DNA of 64,000 nt from Riptortus pedestris (GCA_019009955.1 CM032228.1:211021001-211085000); one strand, 5' to 3'. Shown: positions 1 to 13,091, numbered from the stretch's first letter. Notes: a model not told the origin generated them from the letters alone. Program-made: numbers and translations.

Positions 1-649
1 TATTAACCAGTTCTCCAGCGTTATCCGTTTAGTTTTGCTTGCATTTTTTGATTTAAATATGCACCTGAGCATGCTATGCATGATGTGATGAAACCGGTCT
101 TTATACTCGTAAATCAAGATATTTTACGGGACTACTACATCTCATTCTGAAATGCCGGATCCTGTATCATTGATCACTTAACATTTGTAAGTTTAATTTA
201 GAAATTAGCTAATAGGAAACATAGATTTTTCATTTATTGAAGTCGCATTCATTCTTGGGGTTGCTAGCTACCCGAGGAAATATAATGACTTGCCGGACAA
301 AGGTTCTATCTTAAGTCCATTGTATTTCCCTATTGCCTAGTTACTATTGACTTGAACCTTGGACGATTCTGTTATGAAGTTGAAACAATGAAGAACTGTG
401 GGAGTAGATGCAGTGAATTGGCCCTTCGAGTCAATTCGGAATTCTGAAGGGAACGGATATAGTTGTGAAAGGATGAGCTTAGCAATTATCCGAAACATTG
501 GCCATTGTCTAGCTGGTAAGCAGTGGGAGCGTTGAATTCCAGTTCTGGGGTGGAGGAGGGTGCTGGTGGAAGAGAGATGGTGCTTCGCCTGTCTGTCGGC
601 TGGCTGTTCCCTACTGATAAGGGTGGTTTGCCGATCCTCACTCTCTCTT

Positions 650-733
<84 letters not shown>

Positions 734-2334
734 TCTCTCTCTCTCACGCCTACCCTATCGTTCTTCTGCCTCGCTTCATCTCATCCGTTCTCTGATTGAC
801 TGCTCTTCTCTCTCTCTCTCTGACTGTCGAACCTCTCTTCATTTCATCATTCTGCCCGTTGCCCATTACCACTGCTGGAATTTCACCTCGAGTTAGGCAG
901 TTGGTGTTTCGCTTTAGCCTCCATTTCTGAAACAACCTACACACGTAGCTTAGTTTGTGAGGGACGTTTCCTGCAAAGTTGCTAAAATATTTGTTGTGAA
1001 TGAATGACGCTTTCTGTTTCCCAGCTTTTCAAGTTGTCTCGAGATTGTTGTATTTGAGTGTAGGGATATTCATGCACCTTGCTAGTGTGTTGTATTCCAA
1101 GAGTAGAATAGTATGCTTTATGATTTTTGAGTTAACAACCTCACTGCTATGCCTTCGTTGTACTTTTATAGTGAGATTATCCTTAAACGTATGTTTCTTC
1201 CAAATTTGATTCCTGTTCATTATCAACTAATATGAAGAAAGCATGAATAATCCCTCTTGCCATGTTTTGTATGTTAAATATGCTACATTTAATTTTGATG
1301 CAGTTATAGTTGCTATTATAAGTGTCTATTCATTTCACCAAATCTCACCATTTGGTGCATTTTAAACAAGATTAGGAGTTTAAACCTCGGCCTAGCTCCA
1401 GCTGTTACATGTGAGTTACCCGTAATGCAGGGTCTTTAAAAAAGAATGAGCTGATTTCAAAGCTTTATGGTGCTTTACACCAGAATCTCAGCAGAACACG
1501 CTGCATGCCATTGCAGTTGTAAGTTTGAATGGTTGCCGGTAGTGTGTTCTATCGATACTTCTTTAGTGCTCTGTCGTAATCCCTACTCACAGCAGTTCCA
1601 GTGCGAGCGACACAATGGCTACACCTGTACAGAAATCGTTCTGTGCTATTGAGTTCGCGGAAACCAATTCTGTTGTCACAGTGCAATGTGCTTTCCGTCG
1701 GAGCTTCAACGTGCAGTACAGGCCCTCTGCTTAGAACATCCGACCTTGGTTCGTACGGTTATTGGACACGGGATGTTTATGAACATTTGTGAGAGATATC
1801 AAAACTTCAACACCGATTAAATACATGGGTATTTATTGCAATCTTGTATTACTGCCTGTTAATAATATATAGCTTAATGAAATCAGTTATTCATTTTGAA
1901 AGACCTTGTATATCTCCAGTGTTCCATCCACCACCACCTAGGCGTTTGGTACTTGCCCGACACCGTAATGAATTTCCAGCGAAGGAGTTTAAGCCACTAT
2001 ACAAGTTAAGATTGTTCTTTATCTTTTGGGAGATGAAACTTATTAAAATGAATTAATAAAAAAGATTGATGATTCCAATATTCGTTTTATAAACTCAAAC
2101 AAAAAAAAATTAAAACTGTTATATAAAATGAAAAGGAGCTTAAGTTTAAAATGCGGAAAACGGAAGAAGTACTCAAATATGAACCGACTTTTGTTAACTA
2201 TTGTAGCTAAAATAACACATCCCTTAGCATTATTCACCTATCTGAGTCAGTGATATTATTTCTACACATGTTTTAAATTTATTATAAATAAACTTGGCCA
2301 ATAGATTATTTTTTGACGACCTCGTTTTAACATA
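1..2334. other. non-coding stretch with a (CT)n tract
   Basis: No gene is recognised. Apart from the CT microsatellite at 639-744, the sequence is unique-looking and moderately AT-rich. The longest open frames are arginine/glutamate or leucine/serine repeats read through the microsatellite, so they are not genes. The short frames at 1000-1800 have no domain, no codon bias and no splice context that I can defend. Confidence 0.6.
639..744. repeat. (CT)n microsatellite
   Basis: A nearly uninterrupted CT dinucleotide run with a few single-base interruptions at its edges. A shorter impure CT run follows around 806-822. The run produces spurious long frames on both strands. Confidence 0.97.
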
Positions 2335-2420
2335 AAATCCTTAATCCCACCTCGTCTAGAAAACAGTAAGGCAACCCGTCCTAATTAGCTGAGTAGCACA
2401 AAGTGCACTTGAATACATAA
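2335..2420 (+). repeat. SINE tail fragment
   Basis: This matches the non-tRNA tail of the SINE at 4356-4622: a stretch like AAAATCCTTA, a TCTAGAAAA box, then ACCCGTCCTAATTAGC and a final CAAAGTG-type box. The tRNA-like head is missing, so this is a 5'-truncated copy, as expected for target-primed insertion. Confidence 0.55.
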
Positions 2421-2867
2421 TACATTCCGACATATCTACATATGTTTTATCTGCAAATAATATGTGGATTACAGTAATGTTTTCTTGTAGGTAACGGGCG
2501 GCAGTCATTTTGACTAAAGTGATTGGTGTTATATTTGTATTTGTGAGCCATCATCATTAAAGGTTGAACAATAGCCCGAGATCTTATTTTATGAGCCATC
2601 TGTAATGATTCATCTGCTTTTTTTTGATTCTGGAAATTCTCATTCCATAGGTAATGGCTTTTTAATAGCTTTTTTATATATCATTTGTTTTCGCACTGTT
2701 TTTCACACAGGTTCTGCAAAAAACTAAGCAGATTTCGCCCATGCTGGAATAGTGCCCCGATTTCGTTTTGTTACCTCAACTATTCTACGTAACCGAAAAG
2801 ATAAGAAGCCTACGTAACCGCATATTCAAATTTTAGCCGGACACGGGCAGTGATATACATGCAAATC

Positions 2868-3115
2868 CCATGAGTATGAGTGTTTGTTTTCAAAGTTAAA
2901 AGCAAAAAATACAAATAACTCACTGAATATTCAGATTAGAGAAAAAGTATGTAGGACATTCGATCCGACCAAAATATCAGATTTATTTCGAATGTTTTAA
3001 TGTTACCCTTTCTTGCTATTCCAGGTCCGAGATTACGACCATTAACAAATTTCATCTTTAGCTTTATATGAATGGTTTAAATATAAAGTGTGGTAAAAAT
3101 CAAGTATATATTCTG
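2868..3115 (-). repeat. decayed HINE-like family copy
   Basis: A minus-strand interior fragment of the main interspersed family. It carries recognisable versions of the 'GATCCGAC', 'GGTCCGA...ACCATTAAC' and 'TATATGAA...TTTAAATAT' blocks in the family order. Both ends are lost and divergence is high. Confidence 0.5.
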
Positions 3116-3149
3116 ATTTCTAGAAAATATAATCTTTATTGGTAACGTA

Positions 3150-3680
3150 ATATCCAACATATGTGCGTGACTGATTTTTTAAAAGCTATATGTATCTCCC
3201 ACGGTAAAAGGCCTATGAAAACCAGATACGCTATTTAAGCTAGTTATAAGATTTATTATGATATGCCAGCTTTGTGTTAATATTAGAAGATTAGGAGTGG
3301 GAGGGGGTACAAAAGTCTGAAGACTAAGGAATGCAAATATCTGGAAAATTAAAAGAATTTAAAAGAAATTATATTTTTAACAAGATTGGTTCTTAATGAT
3401 AATTGCGATCTGACTCATAGTATCGGAGATATTTTAATTTTTTAATTGTCGATTACCCTACTCTAAGAAGGGGTCCTCTCCCCTTGGTCTGATTCTGAGT
3501 TTTACATAAATCGATATCGAGTATATAAATATCAAGTTTGGTGGCGAACGAACATGGAGGCAATATATACATTAATTTTGAACGTACTTTCTTTATTTTC
3601 AAGGTAGGCTCGAAGATCACATGAAAGTTTTGGGAACTCGCGACATGAGTGTAACCTAAATAGCTTATATTATAAGTTAC
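3150..3680 (-). repeat. decayed HINE-like family copy, interior type B
   Basis: A minus-strand copy. It starts near a TGCGTGAC remnant of the hairpin end and follows the type B interior: 'TATCTCCCACGGTAAAAGGCC', 'TTAATATTAG' and 'AGGAGTGGGAGGGGG'. It then has 'CGGAGATATT', the 'GAACATGGAGGC' region and a worn left module (GCGACATGAG...TAACCTAAATAGCT). It lies directly after another old copy. Confidence 0.55.
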
Positions 3681-4355
3681 GAGAATGAGTTAGGTCGCTG
3701 TAGAACTGTAAAAATGTCCTCATAAAATATCTTCCATTTGTTTGAAGTAGAAAGGTTGATCAAAAGATTGCCGTTTAATGACTTTCATCTTTGCCAGAGA
3801 CACGTACCGTTCTGGACAATGGGGGTATGCCAAAAGGTGGATTGAAGGTCGGAGGTGTAGAAACGTGCTTGGCTTATTTGTGTCTTAGTTATGTAGGCGG
3901 GCAAACGTGACTTGCGTTGGACGAGATATCTGCATTTGAAGTAACACTAAACCCAGGACTCACTCTTGCCCCAATTACAAAGTTTCATAATTGACCTCGA
4001 TATTTGATGGCTTCTTAAATATGAAGAACTATTTAGAGAGAGAGAGAAAAAAAAAAAGAACAGGGCGCTTTATCTACTCAGAAATAAATTCTTCGAGATA
4101 TATAAATACATTCTACTCACATAACAAACTTCTAGAACTGAAACATATACTTGGTGAATTGTCTTTCTCAAAAAGGCTAATTAGAAGAGAAAAGTAGTTT
4201 TAACGAGGTTAAGAATTGGCCATTCACGACTGACTCACTCTTACTTACTTACTGGAGAAGAGGAACCCTACTGCCAACACTGTAACTGTAGACTTACTAT
4301 AAAACATACTTACTGGCTGCTTATAAATTATATATAGTTATTTATAAACTATATA

Positions 4356-4622
4356 TCCTTCGTTCAGTTGAGTTTAATTTAATTCAGGAGGGCGCGGTTC
4401 AGGTTAGCCATGCGAGTTAAAGCGTTGACCTTTATCTCACATGGTAAACCTAGAGAGGCGAGTTCGATTCTTGCCTGGGCAAAGGAAATTATTTAGTGAC
4501 GAAATTCATTAAATAACGTCCTAAAATCCCACCCTGGCTAGAAAAGGGTGGTAACCTGTAGATAACCCGTCCCGATTAGCCTAAGTTGCAAAAAGTGGAC
4601 GTTAAAAAATAATAATAATAAA
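4356..4622 (+). repeat. tRNA-derived SINE, full copy
   Basis: A leader (ATCCTTCGTTCAGTTGAG) is followed by a tRNA-like head. The head has an A-box-like segment (TTAGCCATGCGAG) near 4404 and a clear B box (GAGTTCGATTC) at 4460-4470. A tail with GGTGGTAACCTGTAGATAAC and GTGGACGTTA follows, ending in an ATA-rich run. The copy at 10453-10610 shares leader and head in inverse orientation, which supports the boundaries. It is not a functional tRNA gene: the cloverleaf is imperfect and the tail is attached. Confidence 0.8.
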
Positions 4623-5068
4623 TATAATGATAAACATTTATTTTACATGAACATGTGTTTTCAAAGGATAAATTTTATCCTTTTTTTTAGGTGATGGACT
4701 ATTAAATTATTTATTATTTTTGTTTTATTACAATCATTTTGTTAGGTTTGCTGAAATATTCCTTTAACTTCACTATTTTCCCTTTATTTTCCTTTTTTTC
4801 TTATACCTGATTTTTTAATGAGTTTTTACCTGCCTATAAGAAAAAATATGATCAGTTAAATGTCTGATACACAATAAGGTCTGCTGTACCTGCTTCATTA
4901 TATAAGTAAATCATTTCTCTTCCTGTTTTCCTCTTATATAAGTTGAAGCGCATGATTATTGTTTTTTTAGCTTTTTTTCTGAATTTTATAGGATTTTGGG
5001 CACCTTTGTTTTGTGAAAATGTATTATTTAGCACATTATCCTGAAACGAAAGGCTGGATTTACATTTT
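4623..5068. other. AT-rich spacer
   Basis: Very AT-rich DNA with T runs between the SINE and the first full family copy. No gene, RNA or structured repeat is visible. Confidence 0.6.
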
Positions 5069-5181
5069 AGCAGATTTCCCTCAAGGGAAATCAGCTATTT
5101 CCCAAAAACGCAATTTTCGAAAAATTTCTTCAAATGACCATCGATCCTACCCAGGAGATGACGAAAATGAGTTCCGTTTAA

Positions 5182-5256
<75 letters not shown>

Positions 5257-5696
5257 CTGTTAACACTCTAGCGGTCGAAATTTTTGTTTGATCGCCACTA
5301 AACTCGGTATTTAACTGTTTTATTTAAAAAGGAAGATCGAGTTCGTTAATGGCTGAAATCGGACCAGCAGGAGGGGGGGTTTATCGAAGATTCGAAATAT
5401 CTCCGTTACTATACGTCGGATCGAAAAATCTTATAGAACCAATCTTATTGAAAATTAAATTTGCTATACATATTTTTATATACATTTATACTCTACTTTG
5501 AATATTAACCTAGATATTTGCATTTTTATTAAGTGTAACGGACGAAATGAGATCGGCTAACTTTGGGTCTATTCGTGAGTTTCCGTCAAAAGCTAGTTCG
5601 GCTGTTTCCGTAACTGTTCGACTCTCGTGAAATTTCTCTATTGTATAACTTCACGAGGGGAATCTGCTTAGTTTACGCAGCCCCTGAGTGACGGAC
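5069..5696 (+). mobile_element. HINE-like non-autonomous element, full copy (type A)
   Basis: One of the most complete plus-strand copies. The head at 5069 is AGCAGATTTCCC followed by its partial inverse (GGGAAATCAGCT). Next come the conserved CATCGATCCTACCCAGGAG block, a (TA)n tract at 5186-5253 and the GCTCTAGCGG-like box. The type A interior (CCGTCAAAAGCTAGTTCGGC) follows, then AATCTGCTTAGTTTACGCAG with the terminal hairpin CGCAG-CCC-CTG(A)G, then GACGGAC and T residues. There is no coding capacity. It forms an inverted pair with the copy at 6010-6660. Confidence 0.8.
5186..5253. repeat. (TA)n microsatellite inside the element
   Basis: A perfect TA dinucleotide run at the same internal position as in other copies of the family (6491-6537, 29093-29115, 48432-48486, 62133-62171). 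Confidence 0.97.
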
Positions 5697-6009
5697 TTTT
5701 CTAGGTTTGCCAAGTGAGATTCAGAAACCTGATACGTTTTATACGTGATCTGAAGATCTATTAAGATACTGGATGTTGCTAAGTCTACCTTTAAGTTGCT
5801 AATAAATTTTATGCATCGCACGTCAAGGTTAATGATGGTTGTATATGAGCGATGATGCGATAGTGTTCAGAAGCTCGTGGAAGTAAGCGGTGTTTGGAAG
5901 TCGCGAAGATTTGAGATGAAGGTGGGTTTCCATTGGTGATAGACATACAAGTTGATTATGATAATATTTTTTAATACGTGTATTTGTTTCCTGCCAATGT
6001 GTAATAAAA
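5697..6009. other. spacer between inverted element copies
   Basis: A 313-bp unique-looking spacer separating two full family copies in opposite orientation. No gene is seen. Confidence 0.6.
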
Positions 6010-6487
6010 GTCCGTCACGCAGGGGCTGCGTAAACTAAGTAGATTTCCCACGTAAAGTTTTACAATAGAGAATCTGCCTCATAATAACAGTAGAAGTAAG
6101 GGATCTCTAAACCTATTCACGAGGGACGAATAGTTACGAAAATGGCAGCTCTAGCTCTCGGCGGAAAGTCCCGAACATAGCCGACTCCTGCCGACCACAC
6201 ACACAATAAAAATTTCAAATATCTCGGTTAATATTCAAGATGCAGAATAAATGAGTTGAACAATATTTATAGTAAATTTAATTTGCAATAAGATTGATTA
6301 TATACAACTTTTCGATCCGACGTATAATAACGGAGATATTTCGAATTTTCAAATATCCTCCCTCTCACTGGTCCGATTTCAGCCATTAACGAACTTGGTC
6401 TTTCTTTTTATATAAAACTAATAAATATGAACTTTGGTAACGATCAAACCAAAATTGCGACCGCTAGAGCGTTAACAGACAAATATA

Positions 6488-6542
<55 letters not shown>

Positions 6543-6660
6543 TACGGACCTCATTTTCGTCATCTCCGTGGTAGGATCGATGGATATTTGATGAAATTTT
6601 TCAAAACTCGTGTCATGAGTACGACCTCAATAGCTGATTGCTCTTAAGGGAAATCTGCTA
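6010..6660 (-). mobile_element. HINE-like non-autonomous element, full copy (type A)
   Basis: A minus-strand copy. It opens with GTCCGTCACGCAGGGGCTGC (the hairpin end), then TAAACTAAGTAGATTTCCCA, and runs through the interior to the (TA)n tract at 6491-6537. The CATCTCC...TAGGATCGATGG block follows. It closes with GCTGATTGCTCTTAAGGGAA and ATCTGCTA. Both ends are present. Confidence 0.8.
6491..6537. repeat. (TA)n microsatellite inside the element
   Basis: A TA run at the family's standard internal position in the minus-strand copy. Confidence 0.95.
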
Positions 6661-7428
6661 AAAGTAACTATGTCTTTCTCATCTATTTCTTGAACATTCT
6701 CAATAAAGATATTAGCATATCAATATATCTAATAAGATATTAGGCGTCAATATATCTTTAGTGGAACGAACTAGAAGAAGGCACGATCCTTCAAAAAAAA
6801 AATCTAAAATAATTTCTCACTAGTTCGAGAGGAGAGGGGTATTGGTTTATAGCTGAAGTGTGCTATCAGTGTTGGTTCTTTATAACAGGGCCTGGTCTAG
6901 TTGGTTCGAGAGGCTGGCTGAGTCTGTGCTTCTCGAGAGCCTCTCTTCGGCGGAAAATTTCTCATCTGGCGAGTCTTAAGCTAGAGCTGTTGTTGTAAAA
7001 CCCCCACCTTTTTACAACGCCAAATATTGGTTTCAGCTCTTTCCTGCTTAAAGGTCACGCAAAAAGATATTAACCCCTTTTTGTAACCAGTATTTAAAAT
7101 GTTTTAATATAATTTATTAAAGATTATTAACGAAGTTTTGCACATAGTTTTGCAGAAAAAGCAAATTGTAAAATTGTGCAAGTAGTTTTCAAATATCCTA
7201 TTCAGTAAAAATATCTATCCACCTAATTTCGAGTGTTCATTGGTTGCAACAAAAGTCTTGAGCTTTAATTCAATTAAATGGAGTTCTGAGAACTTTTCTA
7301 AGCTGATCTTTAATTCTACTATTTTTAGCATGAACCACCTAGAACAAAACGCCAGTAGTAGTCTTTCGATATGCTTGTCTTCACCTTTCTCTTCACACTT
7401 TTTACTATTATTTTTCTTGATATTATTT

Positions 7429-7473
7429 AAGGTTCTTTATATCTCAATGAAAAGTTGAGATAATAAGAACCTT
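7429..7473. repeat. stem-loop
   Basis: An inverted repeat with 19-nt arms (AAGGTTCTT...CTCAA against TTGAG...AAGAACCTT), about 17 of 19 positions paired, around a 7-nt loop TGAAAAG. No flanking terminator, miRNA or MITE context can be asserted from one copy. Confidence 0.6.
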
Positions 7474-9877
7474 AAATCCTTAAACCAGAAGGTTGATTGG
7501 AGAATCAGCGAAATATTATGGACCACCTCATCAACGACACCGCTGGAGATAACACATGACAACTATAAAATAAAAGTTGATGTCGTTGAGTGGTGATAAA
7601 TTAAGTATTAGTCAAAATAAATGTCAATAAAAGTATTGTAAAAGTTACAGTTCAATTACTCAAAATAATAATAATAATAACAAAGATAATTCATTCAGCA
7701 ACGATAACATCATGTTTATCACCAACGAGTAGTTTAGTGTTTTTAAACTTTTTTCCTTGAAAGTAAATTTTTACCGTTAAAATTTTATCAAAATGAAGAA
7801 AGTGTTAAGTAGCTGAAACATGGAAAGAGTATTATTTTTACAACGTTTCTGTATTTTATTAAGTAATGTATTCTGGTCAGAAGACAACGACTATTTTTAG
7901 TATTGGATAATTTCAACTTTGCATCTCTGGTTTCATTTCAATAGAAGCTATTCCTTCCAACTAGTCACGGAATTTCTTTAATTACTCGTCTAAATGATGA
8001 GTGTTTTACGTTTTTATTTCCCTGTAAATTTTATACAATGAAGTCCTTGAACTGCCGACTTTTATAGAATATGGCGAGCACATTTTTAAATGACAGTTGA
8101 CCTATTTTGCCTTTGTGTCCTTTCTACACAATTTGTTCTGTTCTGCTTAAGGACAATACAAGGATTTGGAATTTTTATCCAGCAGGGCCTCTATTGAGTG
8201 ATCTTGCCTCTCCACTTCTTCAAGTTGGCATTATTCACTGAGTCCGTTGAGTACCGCATCCGTGCGTGTATACGGAGGAAAGGCAACCGCGACAATTCTT
8301 CCGTCGTCCAAACACCGTTGGAGCAAAATACCGACCTCCAAGGTGTGGTACATTCTGTTTTCTATTTACACCAGCCTTGAACGGACATTACAATATATTA
8401 AAACATCGAGTATATTTTACGATAGAATAATAATTTTTGGTTCCTTGACCATACAATACAACTAGGTATAAAAAAGTCAACCGACTGAGTTTTCATAATC
8501 CACAAGGTAGGTAACCAATTGGATAGAGACTTGAAGAGTCGTGTCATGGGCACAAGCTCTTACTTGTAAATCATCCCCTTGCGATGGCTAAAGTAAATCA
8601 GACTTTGAGAATAAAATTCTTATTTAAAAGACAAATTGACAGAAACGATTTCCATCTCTTTCCTGACTCTAATCATTGAAACAGTCAGGATATTCCTTCA
8701 GTTTTCTTTTCCTTCAAGGAAGCTATTAATCAGGATATCAAATAATTGGATTCCATTTTTTTTTTTAGTCGTCTCAACAAACTTTGTTCAATCCCTCTCT
8801 GTCTCTCTCTTCCATTTCTTCCCTTAAAAATTGGTGTCAATGGAACCCTTTTATTTAACATTCATTTCATTGTTTGAAATTTAAAAATGATAAGCCTTTA
8901 ATCAATTTTTCTATTATTCACCTCTTGAGTTTCCTTATTATTATGGACTTGAGAATATTATCTGTAATGAAGAGATTTAACTGTATAGTAGGTTCAGACA
9001 TATTTTTACGCGAATGAATGAATATGAATAGCATGAGGTTTTAATTACTAAAATTAAAATGAGATTTCGTTCTTTTTTGTTGTTTTTTTTGGGGGGGGAT
9101 GGTTTCTTTTTTATAAATTATTGATAAATCTTTTCGACCACGGTGGTCTGACTTTTTTTAGGTTGATGAACTGTATTTCTTTTAATTTTTGTTGCGGTAA
9201 TATTGAGCTAATTCATATAAGGTATAAGGTGTGTGATGTACTAAGAAAAGCAGATTTTGCTGGTTAGGGCACGTCTAGGGGATGCAACCCTTTAGGCTTC
9301 TCAGGAAAATGATGAATGGTACATCAGATTGTATGTTTTGCAACTTATTTATTTCTATTGAGCATAGGTAACGTTGCTATCTGCGTAAATAATGTTTTGA
9401 GAGCGAGTTATACTGGTGCATATTTATTCATTGAGAACTTATTTGCAAATCTATTAGTTCAAGATCACGAAGTCCTTGATGAGTACAATGTCATTCCCCG
9501 ATTCATAATAGCTCTTGAATTCTTTCACTCTGGTGAGTGAGTACTAGAAGTATGAAACTAGAAATCATCTTCAATTGAAATACTCATTATTGGCGCTATC
9601 TTGGAGTACATTATTATCATTTACGTCATGAGAATCATTTTATATTACGTCGAAATAAATATGGAGCGCAAACATTTTGGTAGAGATTTATTTTAAATCA
9701 TTAAGTACTATTGCAAATTTTCATTAAATTAATGATTTTTATTACTTATAACTGATGCCCTAGTTCAGTGCTAATGATTTCATCTGTTCGGAATTTAAAT
9801 TGCTTCAAATGATCCCATTTATACGAGAGTAACTATTGATTCCATTGCTTTTGTAGTCGAAGTTACTCTTTGACTAT

Positions 9878-10078
9878 CTAAAGTTTTGGGTGGTTGTTGG
9901 TTAGATATTGGAGGGGCTGATTAGCATAACCCTTACTGTAACCTGGGTGATTAAGGCCGCCTTCAACTTGGGTCCCAGCACCCACTGCAACACCCAAAGG
10001 GAACCCATTACAGCTAACAGCTCTCATCAACCTCACCTCTGCTTTCGAACCATCTGTTGCCTTTGAACCCCCCGTCAT
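9878..10078 (-). other. candidate coding or old repeat fragment, balanced composition
   Basis: A minus-strand open frame of 66 codons in a patch whose base composition is much more balanced than its surroundings. The translation is glycine-rich with a segment GVAVGAGTQVEGGLNHPGYS. I do not recognise a family. No convincing splice sites frame it. It may be a fragment of a transposon ORF, an exon or a chance frame in a GC-normal patch. Confidence 0.2.
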
Positions 10079-10452
10079 ATTACCGAAATAGCTTTATCAG
10101 CTAGTCTTTCATACTTACTCTACCTTCCCTCTTATATCAATGAAGATATAATATGTAGGCTTTAGAATTACCCTCCTTTATTAATATAATTAATTACCTT
10201 GATTGCTTTCTTCAACAGTCTTGAATAAAGCATATCCTTCTTCCTTACGGTTATATTTTTGTCTGTAAGTTACCACAAGGTAAAAATACGATCACAAAGT
10301 CAAATTTTAGAGGTAAAGGATGAAAGTGATCCTTTCCTAGTCCAGTCAATCTCGCCATATGCTGGTGTATTGAAAATTAGGTAAAAAAATGTCGAATTGT
10401 TTACGAAAATGAAATTATATTGTTCTCTATTATATTGTTCTTCTGATTTCAG

Positions 10453-10610
10453 TTAATGAATTACGTCACTGGATAAATTCCTATTACCCAGGCGGGAATC
10501 GAACTCGCCACTCTAGATTTACCATGTGAGATTAAGGTCAACGCTTTAACTCGCATGGCTAACCTGAACCCCGCCCCCTGAATTAAATGAAACTCAACTG
10601 AACGAAGGAT
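10453..10610 (-). repeat. tRNA-derived SINE, head and leader
   Basis: A minus-strand copy of the 4356-4622 SINE. In the element's sense it reads leader (ATCCTTCGTTCAGTTGAG), tRNA-like head with TTAGCCATGCGAG, and a textbook B box GAGTTCGATTCCCGCC, then CTGGGTAAT and the first part of the tail. The rest of the tail is missing. The better B box suggests this copy is less mutated than the 4.4-kb one. Confidence 0.75.
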
Positions 10611-13017
10611 AAACAAAGAACAACTGAACAAGGAAATAACTGTTAATTAAATAAAATGAATATTTTAATTATTGAATTAATTCAAATAACTAAAATAAGT
10701 GTTTCTTCTTACAACAAACAATAAATTAAATACATTTCTTATAAGGTCTTGGAACTTGGATAATGCTTTCTAAATTAGCTAAATTTAATTAATATTAGCC
10801 CAATAATAATTAATGTAGAAAATAAACAAAAGAACAGTAAAATAAAACAGTCTTTAGTGTAAATCGATCCCGTGTCACTGAAGTCTATGAGGCAATGAGG
10901 TGTTAAGGGATTTGGCGAATTAAGCGAAGTAAAGCCAATCATTCTCATTAATAAACAGTTATAGGAGTACCTCCTACTTGTACACTTACTACTAAAGTGT
11001 AAGAATTAATGAATGAGTAATAATACAATGCTCACAGTCTTGGCGAGGCAGATAGTTGAACAGGTACCTGATACCAGTTATGGAATTCCAACCTTTCTCC
11101 TTGCCGACTGCCGTCCTGGAACTGTTGGGCTCCAAGAAGAATGTGTCCTCCAAATGTGGAAAAGCCTTGGGCTTGATGAAGCTCTTGGAACGTAGTTTAT
11201 GCCGGAGAGTGCACTCACGTGGCCGGTAAAACATATAAATTAACCTGTACACCGAATCGTCAGCTGGGTGCCGAAAAGGGCCGACCAATCCCGACTATCA
11301 CTGATTCACGTAATGCACCACTTTATGTTCTAAACATTTATATAATTAATAAATAAATACTTTTTACACAAATGGGTTGACCAGAACATTAGTATTTGGA
11401 TTTAGTAAGGAATCATAGTTTTAACTATCCGGGTTAAAGTAAACGCCATTATCTCACTTTTCTAGTTTTTATTCCGGGTTGTATATTGACGGCACACTCC
11501 CCTTCATCAGTGCCCATCTATAATTGGGTAGCATTGATTCCTTCCTGGGAAGGTTCTATCTTCCCAGCGCTGGTTGAACGTACCTTCCTTAATCTGGAGG
11601 GACTCACGTTTACTTTAACTCTGCTAATCGATTTAAATATCCTCCAGCTAACCATATTATGGACACAAGAGCTATGTCCGTAATATGCGTTAGGTTTAAT
11701 GAATCTCTTGATTTTAAGTGCTTTCACTATGTGTGGATTGGTATTCAGTGTACAATATCTGTTAATACTCATCATTCTAAGTCGATGAAGATACATTTAA
11801 CCAATTTCACTTAATCAATGATAATTCTGTCGACTTACATCATATTCCAAAAGTCACAAATGCTACAATGTTTTCCTATATACGAGGTATTATCGTTTGA
11901 AATTGTAATTTTAGAGTGTCTTTTCTAAAATTGTTTCTATATTTCGTTCCTGGCCTTATGTAATCCACCTACATGAAGTGTTTCTGAGGAGTCATTATCA
12001 CCTTGACTGCACGGCTCCAAACTGCCTTCATGGTGCCCTTTATTGGTGCAAACATGTCCTCAAATGGTTTTATTTTATTTTCAAAACTTTATAAAACAAT
12101 ATGCGTCTTATATGCATATCAAGTAAAAACTTTAAAATGCTGAAGTACAAGTTCCCAATTACGGCAATGAAGAAAATCTTACGTAAAAGTTCTATTGTGA
12201 AAAATGTAATTATCTTCTGCTAACTGGTAATTGTGTTAACGATTGTCTCCTTGAGCCGTTGTGCTAATGTTGTTAACACAACAAATTAACACAACCAAGT
12301 GGACATGACTCACTCACAGATGCAGACTTATTGCTAGCTTATTTTTATCCCTTAGCTTGATTAATTTTCTCGTTAAGAGTGTTAGGTTCTTAAGTGGCGC
12401 GTTTTTTGATCAATTATTAAAATTGCCAAATGATTTATTAGATTGAAGTTAAAAAAAAAAAAAAAAATGTTTTCAGGTTTCTGTTCTGTCCTCCGAATTT
12501 CAAGTCTTGTTCACATAAGGTTCATACGAAGAAATAAATAAGGAATAGGATGTAAAATTTCGCTACTCATGCATCATTCCATCACGTGAGAAAATTGGTG
12601 TTCCTGTTTGAGGTTCTATTAGTTTTTATTATAATGTCTGAATCAGGTCCGATATATTATTATTTTTATTTATTAATTATAGAGATTCAATTTCATGTTG
12701 AGAAATCTATAGCCCACATTTTGTTGCTCATAAGGATGTCTATTCTAAACGAGAGATCACAAAATCAATTGTGACAAAAGCTTTTCATTTGGGGCGTTTT
12801 CCACTATGTTTCCGTTATTTCTATTTCTGGGCGACCTAATAGTTAATGAAATATGAAAGGATTTATTGCCCTTGTGTTTAGTTTGATTTCAGGAACATGA
12901 TAGATAACTTTTCGTATTGCGGGTTCTCTCCACCTCTTCCTACATCAGCTGTTTATTTACATGTCTACTTTGTTTGGAAAAGTTTGATTCAGACAATTTG
13001 CTTTGCCATGTTTTATG

Positions 13018-13091
<74 letters not shown>

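Larger units (their letters stand above)
6661..10452. other. non-coding stretch
   Basis: No gene is recognised. Content: a short stem-loop at 7429-7473, a small AAT repeat near 7665-7681, a G run near 9091-9098 and AT-rich unique-looking DNA. The segment at 9878-10078 stands out by more balanced composition and is listed separately. Short frames at 7240, 8198, 8636 and 9316 have no supporting features. Confidence 0.55.

Noticed and set aside
337..944. Long frames rich in Arg-Glu or Leu-Ser on both strands
   Set aside because: They are translations of the CT/GA microsatellite at 639-744 and have no independent coding signal.
4388..4480. Possible functional tRNA gene
   Set aside because: The B box is good, but the cloverleaf is imperfect and the same unit recurs with a SINE tail at other loci.
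5013..5291. 92-codon plus frame with Tyr-Ile repeats
   Set aside because: It reads through the head module and TA tract of a mobile element.
5069..6660. CRISPR-like or satellite array
   Set aside because: The repeats are long, few, in both orientations and unevenly spaced, which fits transposon copies and not an array.
10992..11796. Two minus frames (98 and 92 codons) sharing an FIKP(N/K)A segment
   Set aside because: The similarity is limited to a few residues. No convincing alignment of the rest could be made by eye, so no gene or duplicated domain is claimed.
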